From NCBI GenBank assembly GCA_020636135.1, contig JACJYK010000001.1, positions 248,001 through 312,000 of the forward strand: DNA of 64,000 nt, read 5' to 3'. Shown one piece after another: positions 1 through 9,125 of the stretch; the stretch's first letter is position 1; every line of letters begins with the position of its first letter. The notes below the pieces were generated by a model. That model did no database searches. It worked only from the letters and a program-made list of their open reading frames with translations, and was not told where the DNA came from. Source of the DNA: Lewinellaceae bacterium. Its GTDB lineage: Bacteria > Bacteroidota > Bacteroidia > Chitinophagales > Saprospiraceae. A program made the position numbers and the translations under genes.

Positions 1-1062
1 CAGATTTATGCGCAGGAACACAGAAAACTGCTGATCCTGGTCTTTAATATCCAATTGATAGTCCCGGTACAATAAATGCAACCTTTTATTTAAATTCTCC
101 AATCCGATTCCAGCTTGTTCTTTCGTTTCTTTTGATTCGTATGAATTGACCACCTCAGCTGATAATTGGGCTCCCTCCAGATTGATGTGGATATGGATAA
201 ATGCCTGATGTTGGCTTTCGCTGCTGCCGTGTTTAAAGGCATTTTCCAGGATAGGCAAGAGGAGCATGGGTGCTATGGGTTGGGAGGAAGAAGCAGGTAA
301 TTCTATGATCAATTCCAGTTTGTTTTTCCGGTAACGAAGTTTCTCCAGTTCCAGGTAGTCCTGAATAAATTTGAGCTCCTGATCAAAGGCAATTAATTCC
401 TGGTTGGAGTCATACAATAAAAACCGCAGTAATCCTGCTAATTTGTGGATGGCTGACGGAGCTTCCTGTTGATGATTTTTTGCCAGCACATAAATATTAT
501 TCAAGGTGTTGAATAAAAAATGAGGGTTGATCTGACTTCTCAGAAAATGTAATTCGGCTTCCAGTTTTTGTTGCCTCACTATTTCCCGGTCACGTACCAG
601 CACGGAGCGCAGTTCAAAAAAATTCATGAAATTAAACAACCCGAATACGACGATCATGTCGATGGCTGAGTTGGTCAGATAGGAAGGCCCCCAAAACGGT
701 ACATCCACCCGTTCATGAAGCGCCAGCGGATAAGCGATGTAATTACTCACCCAGCGCTGAGCCAATATGGAAACAATTAACAACAGCACAATTTTAACCA
801 CCTGGAACCAGGTTCGCTGATTGTCCTGTGAATTCGAAAGGGCCTGGTTGATCAGGTAGACACTGAGATAGCACAAAACAAATTTTACAGGCAGCAGGCA
901 GGCTTCTACTGTTACAGAAGCCCAGATTTTTTGCGTCAGGGTCAGTGAATCGCCACTTCTGAAATTGAATAAATATTCGGCATAGGACTGCCATGCCAGG
1001 TAAAGCAACCAATAAAAGAAATGCCGGAGGATACCGCGTTTTGCCACATTCAAAGTTACCAA
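1..1062 (-). CDS. LytS/YehU-type sensor histidine kinase, C-terminus cut by window edge
   Basis: Membrane sensor kinase that would phosphorylate a LytTR-type response regulator, which presumably lies left of the window. Translation of the minus strand shows about four N-terminal hydrophobic segments, then the H-box PHFLFNTLNN (around 535-505), the N-box PILENAFKHG (near 235-265) and the ATPase glycine motif GIGLENLNKRL (near 80-110), the order typical of the His_kinase (PF06580) family. The frame opens after a TAA at 1087-1089 and contains no ATG ahead of the membrane domain. I chose TTG at 1062 because a perfect AGGAGG (1078-1083) lies 15 bases upstream; TTG at 1053 is an alternative. The 3' end is missing only because the window stops there. 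Family assignment is firm, the exact start is not. Confidence 0.85.
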   Translation of the reverse strand, partial: MVTLNVAKRGILRHFFYWLLYLAWQSYAEYLFNFRSGDSLTLTQKIWASVTVEACLLPVKFVLCYLSVYLINQALSNSQDNQRTWFQVVKIVLLLIVSILAQRWVSNYIAYPLALHERVDVPFWGPSYLTNSAIDMIVVFGLFNFMNFFELRSVLVRDREIVRQQKLEAELHFLRSQINPHFLFNTLNNIYVLAKNHQQEAPSAIHKLAGLLRFLLYDSNQELIAFDQELKFIQDYLELEKLRYRKNKLELIIELPASSSQPIAPMLLLPILENAFKHGSSESQHQAFIHIHINLEGAQLSAEVVNSYESKETKEQAGIGLENLNKRLHLLYRDYQLDIKDQDQQFSVFLRINL

Positions 1063-1259
1063 TAGCCGATAATTTATCCTCCTCTGTTAAGCAGGATTGC
1101 TACGGCGTTGATGAATGCTTGATGAAAGTGTACCAACGTAAGTATTAGGGGTATGAAGTTGACCGGTTTAATCCTCGCAGGCATTGAGATTGGTAGGAAT
1201 ATCCTGTATCTTGGTTTTGGATGACCACAGGGCCGGTGTGGTTTCCGCACAAATGAACT

Positions 1260-1598
1260 ATGACAGATCAACCAAAAGAATCGGACTGGAAAATCTTCAG
1301 TGCCAATGTGGCGCGGTGGCGAGAGCAGTATCTGGCTCAGCGCAACCGGGATTTGGTTGAAGTCTTGTCGGATACAAACCTGACCTCTACCGATCAGTTT
1401 TGGATCACCAAAAAAAAGATGGAAGAAGAAGCCGAAATCCTGCAAAAATGTTTCGGTGAATTATCCCGGTCAAAATTGCTGCTGTCACTGCATAATTTAT
1501 GCGTGCATGGATTTATCCCGGAAGAGGACCTTGATCTTTTCAGCGAGACGCTTTGCGAAAAAATGCATGGGTGGCTGGAAGAAGCAGAAGGAGATTAA
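1260..1598 (+). CDS. small helical protein of unknown function
   Basis: I do not recognise this 112-residue protein. It is charged, predicted mostly helical, has no signal peptide or membrane segment, and carries a conserved-looking central stretch rich in Glu/Lys (KKKMEEEAEILQKC) and a C-terminal acidic helix. It starts with ATG at 1260, is divergent from the sensor kinase gene and is followed by an outer-membrane-type gene 125 bases downstream. A longish antisense frame over it (1074-1445) is shadow. It is probably a real cytoplasmic protein because codon use matches its GC-balanced neighbours, but nothing in the context points to a role. Confidence 0.55.
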   Translation: MTDQPKESDWKIFSANVARWREQYLAQRNRDLVEVLSDTNLTSTDQFWITKKKMEEEAEILQKCFGELSRSKLLLSLHNLCVHGFIPEEDLDLFSETLCEKMHGWLEEAEGD

Positions 1599-1722
1599 CC
1601 CGATCCCGATCTTGGTTTCCATCGTTGATGACATGGTTTGATTTTTGTAAGGTTCCGTTTGAAATTGAAAGAGGATTAGTGCTGGTCTCCTTTAATTTTG
1701 TTGGAACAAAACAACCAACAAA

Positions 1723-2460
1723 ATGTCCTTTGTCCGAAACATAATTTTAACCTGGGCCATACTGCTGCTGACCACAATGGCTCTGGCCCAGGAAGTGAAC
1801 TCAGTGCCGGAACCCATCCAGTTGCATGGCGCATTGAGTGTTACCAATAATGGGTTTTCCTTTGTACCCACTTTTACATTGGGAAAGCCAGCGGCGATCC
1901 TCGATTTGTCCGTAAGTCATAAGCGCCTGAGCTTTGACCCGCAGCTACGGTTTTCGCTGGAAGGGAAACCATGGTCCATCGTTTTCATGTGGCGCTACAA
2001 ATTAATCAGACAGGATAAATTTCAGCTCCAGGCTGGCTCCCATCTTCCGGCACTGGCATTTAGTTCGGAGTCGTATGAAGAAAATGGCATAGTGAACGAA
2101 CGGATCCGGGTGCAGCGCTTTTTGCCCTTTGATCTGGCAGCCAATTATAAGGTTTCGGAGCACCTGGACCTGGGTATGTATTATTTGCTGGCATTTGGAC
2201 CCAAGGAGACCACGACCAAGCTGTCGAATTTTATCACATTCCGGGTTAACTGGCATGATATCCCCCTGGGAAATCGATTGAGGTTAAAGATCAATCCACA
2301 GGTTTATTACCTCCGATTGGATGATCTGGACGGCTTCTTTACGGCAGGCAATCTGGTGCTGTCTCTGAAGGATTTCCCTTTTTCAATAGGTACGACCATG
2401 AATCAGGCAATTAAAACAAATATTGATACAAAGAACTGTCCTACGATATTAGCGCATTAA
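1723..2460 (+). CDS. outer-membrane beta-barrel-type protein with disrupted 3' end
   Basis: A signal peptide (residues 1-22, cleaved after MALA) is followed by alternating amphipathic strands such as RLSFDPQLRFSLEG and LRLKINPQVYYLRL, the look of a Bacteroidota outer-membrane barrel of about 230-250 residues. From about residue 226 the protein loses this pattern: the last residues TNIDTKNCPTILAH do not form the expected final strand with a terminal aromatic. In the next frame the DNA continues as a different open frame (from 2427) that reads into the HEXXH gene downstream. The normal 3' end therefore seems to have been replaced or frameshifted at about 2403-2433. The remaining barrel may not insert properly. 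Function unknown. Confidence 0.6.
   Translation: MSFVRNIILTWAILLLTTMALAQEVNSVPEPIQLHGALSVTNNGFSFVPTFTLGKPAAILDLSVSHKRLSFDPQLRFSLEGKPWSIVFMWRYKLIRQDKFQLQAGSHLPALAFSSESYEENGIVNERIRVQRFLPFDLAANYKVSEHLDLGMYYLLAFGPKETTTKLSNFITFRVNWHDIPLGNRLRLKINPQVYYLRLDDLDGFFTAGNLVLSLKDFPFSIGTTMNQAIKTNIDTKNCPTILAH
2390..2403. repeat. 14-bp direct repeat, left copy (right copy 4002-4015)
   Basis: GTACGACCATGAAT occurs at 2390-2403 inside the end of the barrel gene and again, perfectly, at 4002-4015 downstream of the AT-rich genes. The two copies bracket the segment whose base composition differs from its surroundings. This could be a target duplication, a recombination scar, or chance. Confidence 0.5.
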
Positions 2461-2534
2461 CCATTGCATATCAGGATGTCGTACTTTTTGGTGAAACGGA
2501 CTGTTCCATTGTTGAATACTTTGAAAGCCAAGGT

Positions 2535-3353
2535 TTGAATGGAGAATTGCTTGAGACTAGGGACGTAGTTTGCAACTGGACGCTCTATCAAATAACAGAA
2601 TGTTATTGTAGCCGCGCTGGGTGGATAACTAGCTGTTATGATTGTAATACCTACTATCAATATGAATGGGTGTGTAGTGGTTCCTATTCAGGAGGTGGCG
2701 GTGGGGGTGGTGGATCTACTCCTCCATCTTCGGATTCCGATCCAGATGATAATATAAATCCTATCGAAGCTTTAATAAGTCCGATTTTCGAATGCTTATA
2801 CAATGAGTTTATGAAAGGTAATTATAGCCTGTTCAATCAGACTATTGGTGTCTTTAAAGATTTAACCAATTATCAATTAAACTTTAAACCAGGCTCAATT
2901 TACGATCATACGAGTTGGTGGTACGATGGCAGTAATATATGCAATATTGATATTTATTTAGACCTTAATCAATCACCCATAAATATGGCAGATGCTATAC
3001 TACATGAGGGTATACATGCAGCAATGAGCTTATATTTAGTGGATGACGGAATACCTACCGGGTTAAATACAGTTCAATATCTTCAGTATTATAAAACTTA
3101 CTCTGGATATCGCGACTATGCAGACCATGTGTTTATCGGGGATTTCTATATCAAACCCATAGCCAGAGTACTAAGGCAGTTAGATAGTAATAGACTGCCT
3201 GAATATAAATACTACGGAATTGTTTATGAAGGAATCGAAAGGGCGGTGGAAGCTGCAGGCGTTACTAGGCTAGTAGATGAATATAGCCAATATAAGTCTT
3301 ACAACAATGAAGCTAGACAGAATTCAAGGATATGCGATGGGAGTAATTATTAA
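2535..3353 (+). CDS. putative HEXXH zinc metallopeptidase-like protein, 5'-truncated
   Basis: The usable start is TTG at 2535, but the frame stays open back to 2427 and probably represents the interior of a longer gene that lost its 5' end. The N-terminal part is Cys/Tyr/Trp-rich, followed by a run of eight glycines and a Ser/Pro/Asp linker (residues about 52-76). The C-terminal domain carries HEGIH at residues 157-161 (HEXXH zinc motif), and further on DYADH plus a long helix, a layout I associate with secreted putative metalloproteins found at the C-termini of Bacteroidota surface or effector-like proteins. No signal peptide remains. Composition is clearly more AT-rich than the flanking genes. 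A small lipoprotein-like gene follows 13 bases downstream. Peptidase activity is inference. Confidence 0.5.
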   Translation: MNGELLETRDVVCNWTLYQITECYCSRAGWITSCYDCNTYYQYEWVCSGSYSGGGGGGGGSTPPSSDSDPDDNINPIEALISPIFECLYNEFMKGNYSLFNQTIGVFKDLTNYQLNFKPGSIYDHTSWWYDGSNICNIDIYLDLNQSPINMADAILHEGIHAAMSLYLVDDGIPTGLNTVQYLQYYKTYSGYRDYADHVFIGDFYIKPIARVLRQLDSNRLPEYKYYGIVYEGIERAVEAAGVTRLVDEYSQYKSYNNEARQNSRICDGSNY

Positions 3354-3366
3354 ATACAAGTTACAA

Positions 3367-3882
3367 ATGAGTCTGATGTTGTACTTTTTGCTTGCTTTTA
3401 CGGTTTGTGTGTCAAACACATCGAATCAAAGTGCTGATACTTGTAGTAATAGGTCAGAAATTACAGCAAAGGTTCTTGATTCTTTAGAGTTTATCTTTTT
3501 CCCAAAGATCCCTTCTTTTACAGAAAAGACTATAAACCATTTCAATCTGTGGGCGAACTTTGAGGACACTGATATTAAGCGATATTTAGATTCAATTAGT
3601 CAATCGGATATCAAAGATGCTATTGAAGATGACAAATCTTTTTCTAAGGATGAAATTGAATGCATACATCGCTTATCTATGAAGAGTTTTGAGGATTATG
3701 CTTCGGATAACTTGAAGGATAATAGCATTTTGTTTTCCAGGCCGATAATACTGGAGAATAAAGCTTATTTGCGAGTTACTTTTTACAGAGATAGAACTTT
3801 TGCCTCAGGTTTCCTCGTAAATCTTGAATTGATCAATGAATCTTGGGTGATTAGATCTAAACAACAAGTATCGATAGGATAG
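3367..3882 (+). CDS. small exported protein, partner of the HEXXH gene
   Basis: I do not recognise this protein. Starting at ATG 3367 it has 171 residues, with a hydrophobic leader MSLMLYFLLAFTVCVSN whose FTVC could be a weak lipobox; the frame stays open upstream to 3277, but that extension overlaps the preceding gene. The mature part is acidic and mixed alpha/beta, and ends in a strand-rich segment. It is AT-rich like the HEXXH gene just upstream and probably arrived with it. A terminator-like hairpin follows. A guard or immunity-like role next to a possible effector is only a guess from gene order. Confidence 0.5.
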   Translation: MSLMLYFLLAFTVCVSNTSNQSADTCSNRSEITAKVLDSLEFIFFPKIPSFTEKTINHFNLWANFEDTDIKRYLDSISQSDIKDAIEDDKSFSKDEIECIHRLSMKSFEDYASDNLKDNSILFSRPIILENKAYLRVTFYRDRTFASGFLVNLELINESWVIRSKQQVSIG

Positions 3883-3905
3883 TATTTGGTTAAATGTGAG
3901 TAATC

Positions 3906-3940
3906 AAAAAAGAGCTCACCCGAATACGGTAGCTCCTTTT
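3906..3940. terminator. bidirectional terminator-like hairpin
   Basis: An A-run plus GAGCT (3906-3916) pairs with AGCTC plus CTTTT (3931-3940) around a 14-base loop. It follows the AT-rich gene pair on the plus strand and could also stop transcription from the right. Confidence 0.5.
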
Positions 3941-4104
3941 CCTGGCATTATCGCGGTGCCAGTCTTCGCGGTAGCCTCATTCAAATTCCATCCTGCTAGG
4001 CGTACGACCATGAATTGCAAGACGAGTTGAGTGTTGAATGAAAAAGCAGAACCGAAGGGGTCGACGGAATGGTAGGGTGGGATTGATGACTGCTAGCAAA
4101 GATT

Positions 4105-5918
4105 CTAGTATTTAACCACCTTGATCGGTATCTGATCGGGGCTGCCGGGTTTGCTGACTACCAGCAAATACATCCCATTGGCAAAATTGGTCAGATCCAG
4201 TTGGATTGATTTTTTATCGAGATACGTTTGTTTTTGAATCAGAATTCCCTGCATGGTAAACAGAGAAAACGTTAATTCAGGCTGGATATCTTTAAATTCT
4301 ATCCGGAGACGATCCTGTGTGGGGTTGGGAAACGTTCGCACCTTGTCGGGAGAAAAGGACTCGGGTACACTGGTTGTCAGCATGGCGTAACACCCGGTGG
4401 TATCGATGCATCCTGCTTTAGCTATTTCCACAGCGTAGCTGCCACTGGCGGTAGGTACATAGTTGTACCCGGTAGCTCCGGGAATAGGCAGAAAACCATC
4501 ATCGCAACTTAACCATTGATACCGGGCGCCGGGTTCACTGGAAGACAAAGCGCCAAGCTTAACCAGAAGATCTGCATTAATCCGGGTGACTCCTAGGGAG
4601 GTGACCATCAGGCTGTCGTATTGAGAAGTCGTTTGGAGTGTATCGTAATAGATGCCGGCAGTCCTTTGATAGGCCCCCTGCAAATATACACTGTCGCCCT
4701 GACAGATCTGCTCGGACCGGTAGTATACCCGCATCGAAGAGGTATCTACAACAATGACCGGGACGGAAATTGTATCCGAGACGATGGGATTGCATCGGGA
4801 GTTAAACACTTTGAGTTTAACCTGCTTGATCCCGGGCTGCTCATAAGTATGCACCACATTGATGTTGTTATACCGGGCTCCATCATCAAAAGCCCAGTAG
4901 AATGAGTCGGCATTGATGCTGAGATTACTGAAAAAGACTTCAGCGGTGTTGGTATGGCGATCGTATGCCGGCGCCTGGGGTAGGTAAGTGAATGCGGATG
5001 TCGGTGGGAGACATTGAAAACTACCAAAAAAACTGGCTTCCGTCATGACCGTTTTTTTACTGGTCACCCTTCCCTTGGCCTGCAAAACGGGAATGGTGAA
5101 GTTTGGGTCAAACCATTGATAGAGGACCATGGTGTCGTTTGTGACAAGGGTTTCACCTTGATTGACCAGGGTGTTTGAACGGATCAGCAAGGTTTTAACT
5201 TTCAATACTGAAGGATAGGCATTGTATGGGGTAATCACACTTCCCCATCCTTCTACCTCATTGATGCGCCGGATGGTCGTGGTTAAGCCGATGGGAATCC
5301 CAAATGCTTCCAAACTAATCATGTATTGCCCGGTCGAATGGTCTTCCTGTCCGTATTTCAACGGAAATTTTAGGAGGTATCATATGCGAATATTCGATCA
5401 GCAGTTGAATGGGCCTGCCATCCAGGTTGAACGTGCCCCGATCATTTTTGCTGCCAGTGCTTCATCGGTTTTCTGGTAATGCTCGATGACATGGCTGAGG
5501 GAAAGTATTTGGTACGGATGGAGTCGGTTTGAGCAATCGCCAGGTTGAAATTTGATTTGAACGTTTCTTTACAATTCGCAAAGCATTCGGAGCTGGCAAG
5601 GCATTTTATATCCGGCCAGATAGGGTCTATGTAAGCCAGTTCCTGCTGATATTTTACTTTAAGCTTGCTGTAATTCCAGGTATAATTGGCACCGGTCGCC
5701 GCGAAATCAAACGACGCGAGATCCCGGGTGGCGATGCTGACCAGCTGTCCGTCACCCACAGCTGCAAAATCGGATGCCTGATATACAGGCTGGGCGCACA
5801 GTCCTGAGAACAGGTAAAAAGCAAGGATGGTATACCAAAATGAACGGTATTTCTTCAACGACGAATTGAAGGTCTGAATGATGGAAATGGTTTCTTTTTT
5901 ACCGTCCTTCCGGCCCAT
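4105..5918 (-). pseudogene. T9SS-sorted PKD-like surface protein, broken by frameshifts
   Basis: Two minus-strand frames make up one gene. The N-terminal part (5918-5442) has a signal peptide ending near LCAQPVYQ and the start of a repeat-poor secreted domain. The C-terminal part (5361-4105, 418 residues) has a PKD-like domain (FSNLSINADSFYWAFDDGA), an Ig-like region and a type IX sorting domain with FPNPTQDRLRIEF and the ending MYLLVV...VVKY. Between about 5350 and 5510 the coherent reading needs three frame changes: one near 5500, one in the A-run at about 5436-5440 and one in the A-run at about 5366-5370. The intervening reading TFNLDGRPIQLLIEY is clearly protein-like. Either the gene is decayed or homopolymer errors exist in the assembly. 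It would otherwise encode an exported surface protein. Confidence 0.7.
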
Positions 5919-5997
5919 AGGATTCTCAGGTAAATAGGTTACTGGTAAGCCCTGCCTGACTTATTCACCACATTCCCTACAATTTTTGTACCATGGT

Positions 5998-6240
5998 ATG
6001 TGCATGTCCTGTTACAGACCGGTCACTCCCTTGAATGAATTGGCATTTTTCCCCATTTCGAACGAATTTATCGCCTATTTAGAGTTAACAGAGCGCGAAG
6101 CCGGAAGGGCGGAGAATCTCTTTCTCAGGATGTTTGACGAGGCTGCTTCCGGCTAACCATTCAAATACAACATTGTAAAAATTCTGGTTGGAGAGTTGCT
6201 GCATCTTGCCATGAAAACCAGGCTGGGTGATTTGGATTAA
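5998..6240 (+). pseudogene. relic of an AraC-family regulator (sensor domain)
   Basis: The frame reads NELAFFPISNEFIAYLELTE, then an in-frame TAA at 6154-6156, then FKYNIVKILVGELLHLAMK before a second stop at 6238. These stretches match the region just before the DNA-binding domain in Bacteroidota AraC regulators (the typical FKYNIIRNLILELIHEAMK-like helix). The helix-turn-helix part is absent. I conclude it is a dead fragment lying upstream of the molybdenum hydroxylase relic. Identification rests on remembered family patterns, not an alignment. Confidence 0.55.
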
Positions 6241-6310
6241 CCGTTAGGATACACGGCTGTGGAATGTCTTACCCTGGAATCTGTGGAGTTTCTGGAACAC
6301 CAGTTCCCTG

Positions 6311-6495
6311 TTGAATAGCCGTTTTGCACCCAGGTTCATTGATGCACATTTTATAGAAAATGAAGTCGACCCGCCCGGAAAGGGTGAGGTGCCATTCCCG
6401 CCGACCATTGATGCCGTGGCCAATGCATTGTATAAAGCCACCGGAAAGCGCTCGTACAATCAACCCTTCCTGGGGAAAACCAGATGCTGGGATAA
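6311..6495 (+). pseudogene. C-terminal relic of a molybdenum hydroxylase large subunit
   Basis: The translation HFIENEVDPPGKGEVPFPP followed by ANALYKATGKR and NQPFLG matches the last 55 or so residues of the two intact large subunits in this window (HFVENEIDPTGMGEPPFPP). At the very end a 1-2 base change shifts the frame: the ancestral ending would be close to QMLG before the stop at 6493-6495, as in the intact copies. No other part of the gene remains. It shows there were once at least three copies here. Confidence 0.8.
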
Positions 6496-6583
6496 CCCGG
6501 GGCACGAAGTCCATACCGAATACAGTCCGTAAGTTACTTCCACCAGGCTGTGCTGCCTGTAAATCATGAATTACCCGTAGGCA

Positions 6584-6616
6584 TTGGGCAAGTGTGGCCG
6601 GGGTGCCTTATCTTAG
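6584..6616 (+). promoter_or_regulatory. Bacteroidota-type promoter for the first molybdenum hydroxylase gene
   Basis: TTG at 6584-6586 and TATCTTAG at 6609-6616 are 22 bases apart, close to the TTG / TAnnTTTG pattern. The box ends 13 bases before ATG 6630, which argues against the upstream GTG at 6594 being the start. Confidence 0.45.
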
Positions 6617-6629
6617 AACAAAGCAAATC

Positions 6630-8879
6630 ATGATGCAGGTTAAAACCAAAATGGGCAGACGATCATTTTTAAAATCCTCGGCAGTCGCCGGAAGCGGCCT
6701 GGTGCTTGGATTTAGCTGGCTGGCCGGCTGCCAACCTGGTGCTATGGATCCCGAAGATCTTCCTGAGGAATGGTTTGCCATCAATGCTTATTTGAAAATA
6801 GGAAGCAATGGGCTTGTAACCATCGTATCGCCAAATCCCGAGGGCGGACAGAATGTCAAGACATCCATGCCGATGATCGTGGCTGATGAGCTGGATGTGG
6901 ATTGGAATCAGGTCATCGTGGAACAAGCTCCCCTGAATACCGATGCATTTACGCGGCAGTTTATCGGCGGTAGCCAGGCCATCCGGCAAAGCTGGCAGGG
7001 CTTGCGTATGGCAGGAGCATCCGCCCGATACATGCTGCGCCAGGCAGCAGCTCAAGCCTGGCAGGTACCACTCGATGAAGTTACCACCCACGAAGGCGTG
7101 CTTTATCACGAGGGTAGCGGAAAATCAGCTACCTACGGGGATCTGGCCAATGCCGCTGCAAAAATTCCTGTACCGCAAGAGGTGACATTGAAAGACATAA
7201 AGGATTTCGGGATCATCGGCACCTCCCGCAAAAATGTGGATGGCCTGAAAATCGTTACCGGCCAGCCATTATTTGGAATTGATGTACAGCAAGAGGGCAT
7301 GCTGATCGCGATGATCGTGCACCCTCCGGCTTTTGGAATGAAACTGAAATCGGCTGATGTCGATGGTGTTACGAAATTGCCGGGCATCCGGGATGTCTTC
7401 TCCTTTAAGTCCATGCAGGATGATTACGAACGTCAATATTTTGATACGGTCACTTTTACCGACCTGGTTGCCATAGTGGGCCAATCCACCTGGGAGGTGA
7501 TGAATGCCAAGAAGGCACTGCGCGTAGAGTGGGAAGCCATTGCAGATACCACGGTGCCGGTAGACCGCTTTGGGCAAAAACAAACCATCACCATACCCGC
7601 CGGCCTGGAAGGCACGGCTTCGCATCAGGAATTAATCGCAGCAGCGGCGGCAAAACCTGGCAATATCCGCAGGAAAGACGGTGATCCCGATCGTGCATTC
7701 AGGCAGGCAGCCAAAGTCATCGAACGTACGTATTCGGCACCTTTCCTGGCGCACAACTGCATGGAGCCTATGAATTTTTTTGCTCATGTCAACGACGGCC
7801 AGGCAAGGTTGAGGGGCCCCCTGCAAAAACCGGAATATACCGAAAAGACGGTCTCTGCCCGGCTGGGGATTCCGCTTGAGAACATCGACATCCAAATGAC
7901 CCGGCTGGGTGGCGGCTATGGGCGGCGGTCCTATGCCCACTGGCTGGTCGAAGCTGCCGTGATCTCCCAACGGATGAATGCGCCCATCAAATTAATTTAC
8001 TCCAGGGAGGATGACATGACCTCGGGTATCTATCGCCCCATGTATCAGGCGACTTACCGGGCAGCCCTGGACGCCAACAACCAGCTGACCGCTTTCCATG
8101 TGAAAGCCGGAGGCATACCCGAGAGCCCATTGTTTCCAGACCGTTTTCCGGCCGGAGCCGTTGACAATTACCTGGCCGAAGAATGGGTGATCCCTTCCAA
8201 TATAACGATTGGGTCATTCCGTGCTCCCAGGTCGAATTTTATGGCGGCGGCTGAACAATCCTTTCTCGACGAAGTAGCCGAGGCTGCAGGCCAGGATCCC
8301 ATTGACTTCCGCCTCAGGCTGCTGAAGCAAGCCATGGAAAATCCGGTAGGGAAAGACAACGATTACGATGCTTCCCGTTATGCAGGTGTTCTGGAACTGG
8401 TGCGGGATAAATCCGGCTGGAACGAAGGCCAGCCCGGGGTGTACCGCGGTGTTTCTGCTTATTTTTGCCACAATACCTATGCGGCGGAAGTGCTCGATCT
8501 GACCCTTGAGGAGGGAAAACCGGTGGTTCAACGCGTATGCTGTGCTGTGGATTGTGGTATTGTTGTAAATCCGGATGCAGCAACCAACTTGGCGGAAGGA
8601 GCCATTGTGGATGGAGTTGGCAATGCCCTGTTTGGCGGTATGACCTTCAAGACAGGTGTGCCGGACAAATCCAATTTTGACACGTACCGGATGATCCGGA
8701 TGGGAGAAGCTCCACGCAGGATCGACGTTCATTTTGTAGAGAATGAAATAGATCCTACCGGCATGGGTGAGCCGCCTTTTCCACCGGTGTTTGCTGCAGT
8801 CGCCAACGCCTTATACCGTGCTACGGGCCAGCGTTATTACCATCAGCCTTTTCTAAGCTCGAATCAGGTCCTGGGGTAA
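6630..8879 (+). CDS. xanthine dehydrogenase-family large subunit, Tat-exported (IorB-like)
   Basis: Molybdopterin-containing hydroxylase subunit that oxidises an aldehyde or N-heterocycle in the periplasm; substrate unknown. The 749-residue protein begins with a twin-arginine leader (MGRRSFLKSSAVAGSG) and a Cys in LAGC. It lacks the FAD and 2Fe-2S domains of classical xanthine dehydrogenase, as in isoquinoline 1-oxidoreductase beta subunits. Visible motifs are GGGYGRRSY and FRAPRSNFMAAAEQSF of the cofactor domain and GMGEPPFPP near the C-terminus, whose Glu is the expected catalytic base. ATG 6630 was chosen because a promoter-like box lies just upstream. It is a paralogue of the protein at 10880. 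Electrons presumably pass to the small subunit encoded at 10371. Confidence 0.88.
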   Translation: MMQVKTKMGRRSFLKSSAVAGSGLVLGFSWLAGCQPGAMDPEDLPEEWFAINAYLKIGSNGLVTIVSPNPEGGQNVKTSMPMIVADELDVDWNQVIVEQAPLNTDAFTRQFIGGSQAIRQSWQGLRMAGASARYMLRQAAAQAWQVPLDEVTTHEGVLYHEGSGKSATYGDLANAAAKIPVPQEVTLKDIKDFGIIGTSRKNVDGLKIVTGQPLFGIDVQQEGMLIAMIVHPPAFGMKLKSADVDGVTKLPGIRDVFSFKSMQDDYERQYFDTVTFTDLVAIVGQSTWEVMNAKKALRVEWEAIADTTVPVDRFGQKQTITIPAGLEGTASHQELIAAAAAKPGNIRRKDGDPDRAFRQAAKVIERTYSAPFLAHNCMEPMNFFAHVNDGQARLRGPLQKPEYTEKTVSARLGIPLENIDIQMTRLGGGYGRRSYAHWLVEAAVISQRMNAPIKLIYSREDDMTSGIYRPMYQATYRAALDANNQLTAFHVKAGGIPESPLFPDRFPAGAVDNYLAEEWVIPSNITIGSFRAPRSNFMAAAEQSFLDEVAEAAGQDPIDFRLRLLKQAMENPVGKDNDYDASRYAGVLELVRDKSGWNEGQPGVYRGVSAYFCHNTYAAEVLDLTLEEGKPVVQRVCCAVDCGIVVNPDAATNLAEGAIVDGVGNALFGGMTFKTGVPDKSNFDTYRMIRMGEAPRRIDVHFVENEIDPTGMGEPPFPPVFAAVANALYRATGQRYYHQPFLSSNQVLG

Positions 8880-9125
8880 ACGCCGCCCTCAACATGATCG
8901 CTTTTCCTGAGGCACCCTGCCTTTCACATCATTGATTTACGGTTGCATAAGCCGCTGAAGCCAAAGGCAATCAGGCCGGATCATTTATTTGATTTTCGTA
9001 ACCATCTGTTTGGTTCGCGTTGTGCATGCCGATGTCCTGCGGGCGAACTTTGCATCCAATAATACGTTGAGCATTCAGACATAAGTGATAGCAACGTTCA
9101 TTTATTTCATTAAAAATCAAACGTC

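Noticed and set aside
1074..1445. 123-codon minus-strand frame
   Set aside because: Mostly antisense to the 1260 gene and without recognisable domains.
2427..2440. Programmed frameshift joining the barrel and HEXXH frames
   Set aside because: No slippery heptamer at the junction, and the two products have no sensible common architecture.
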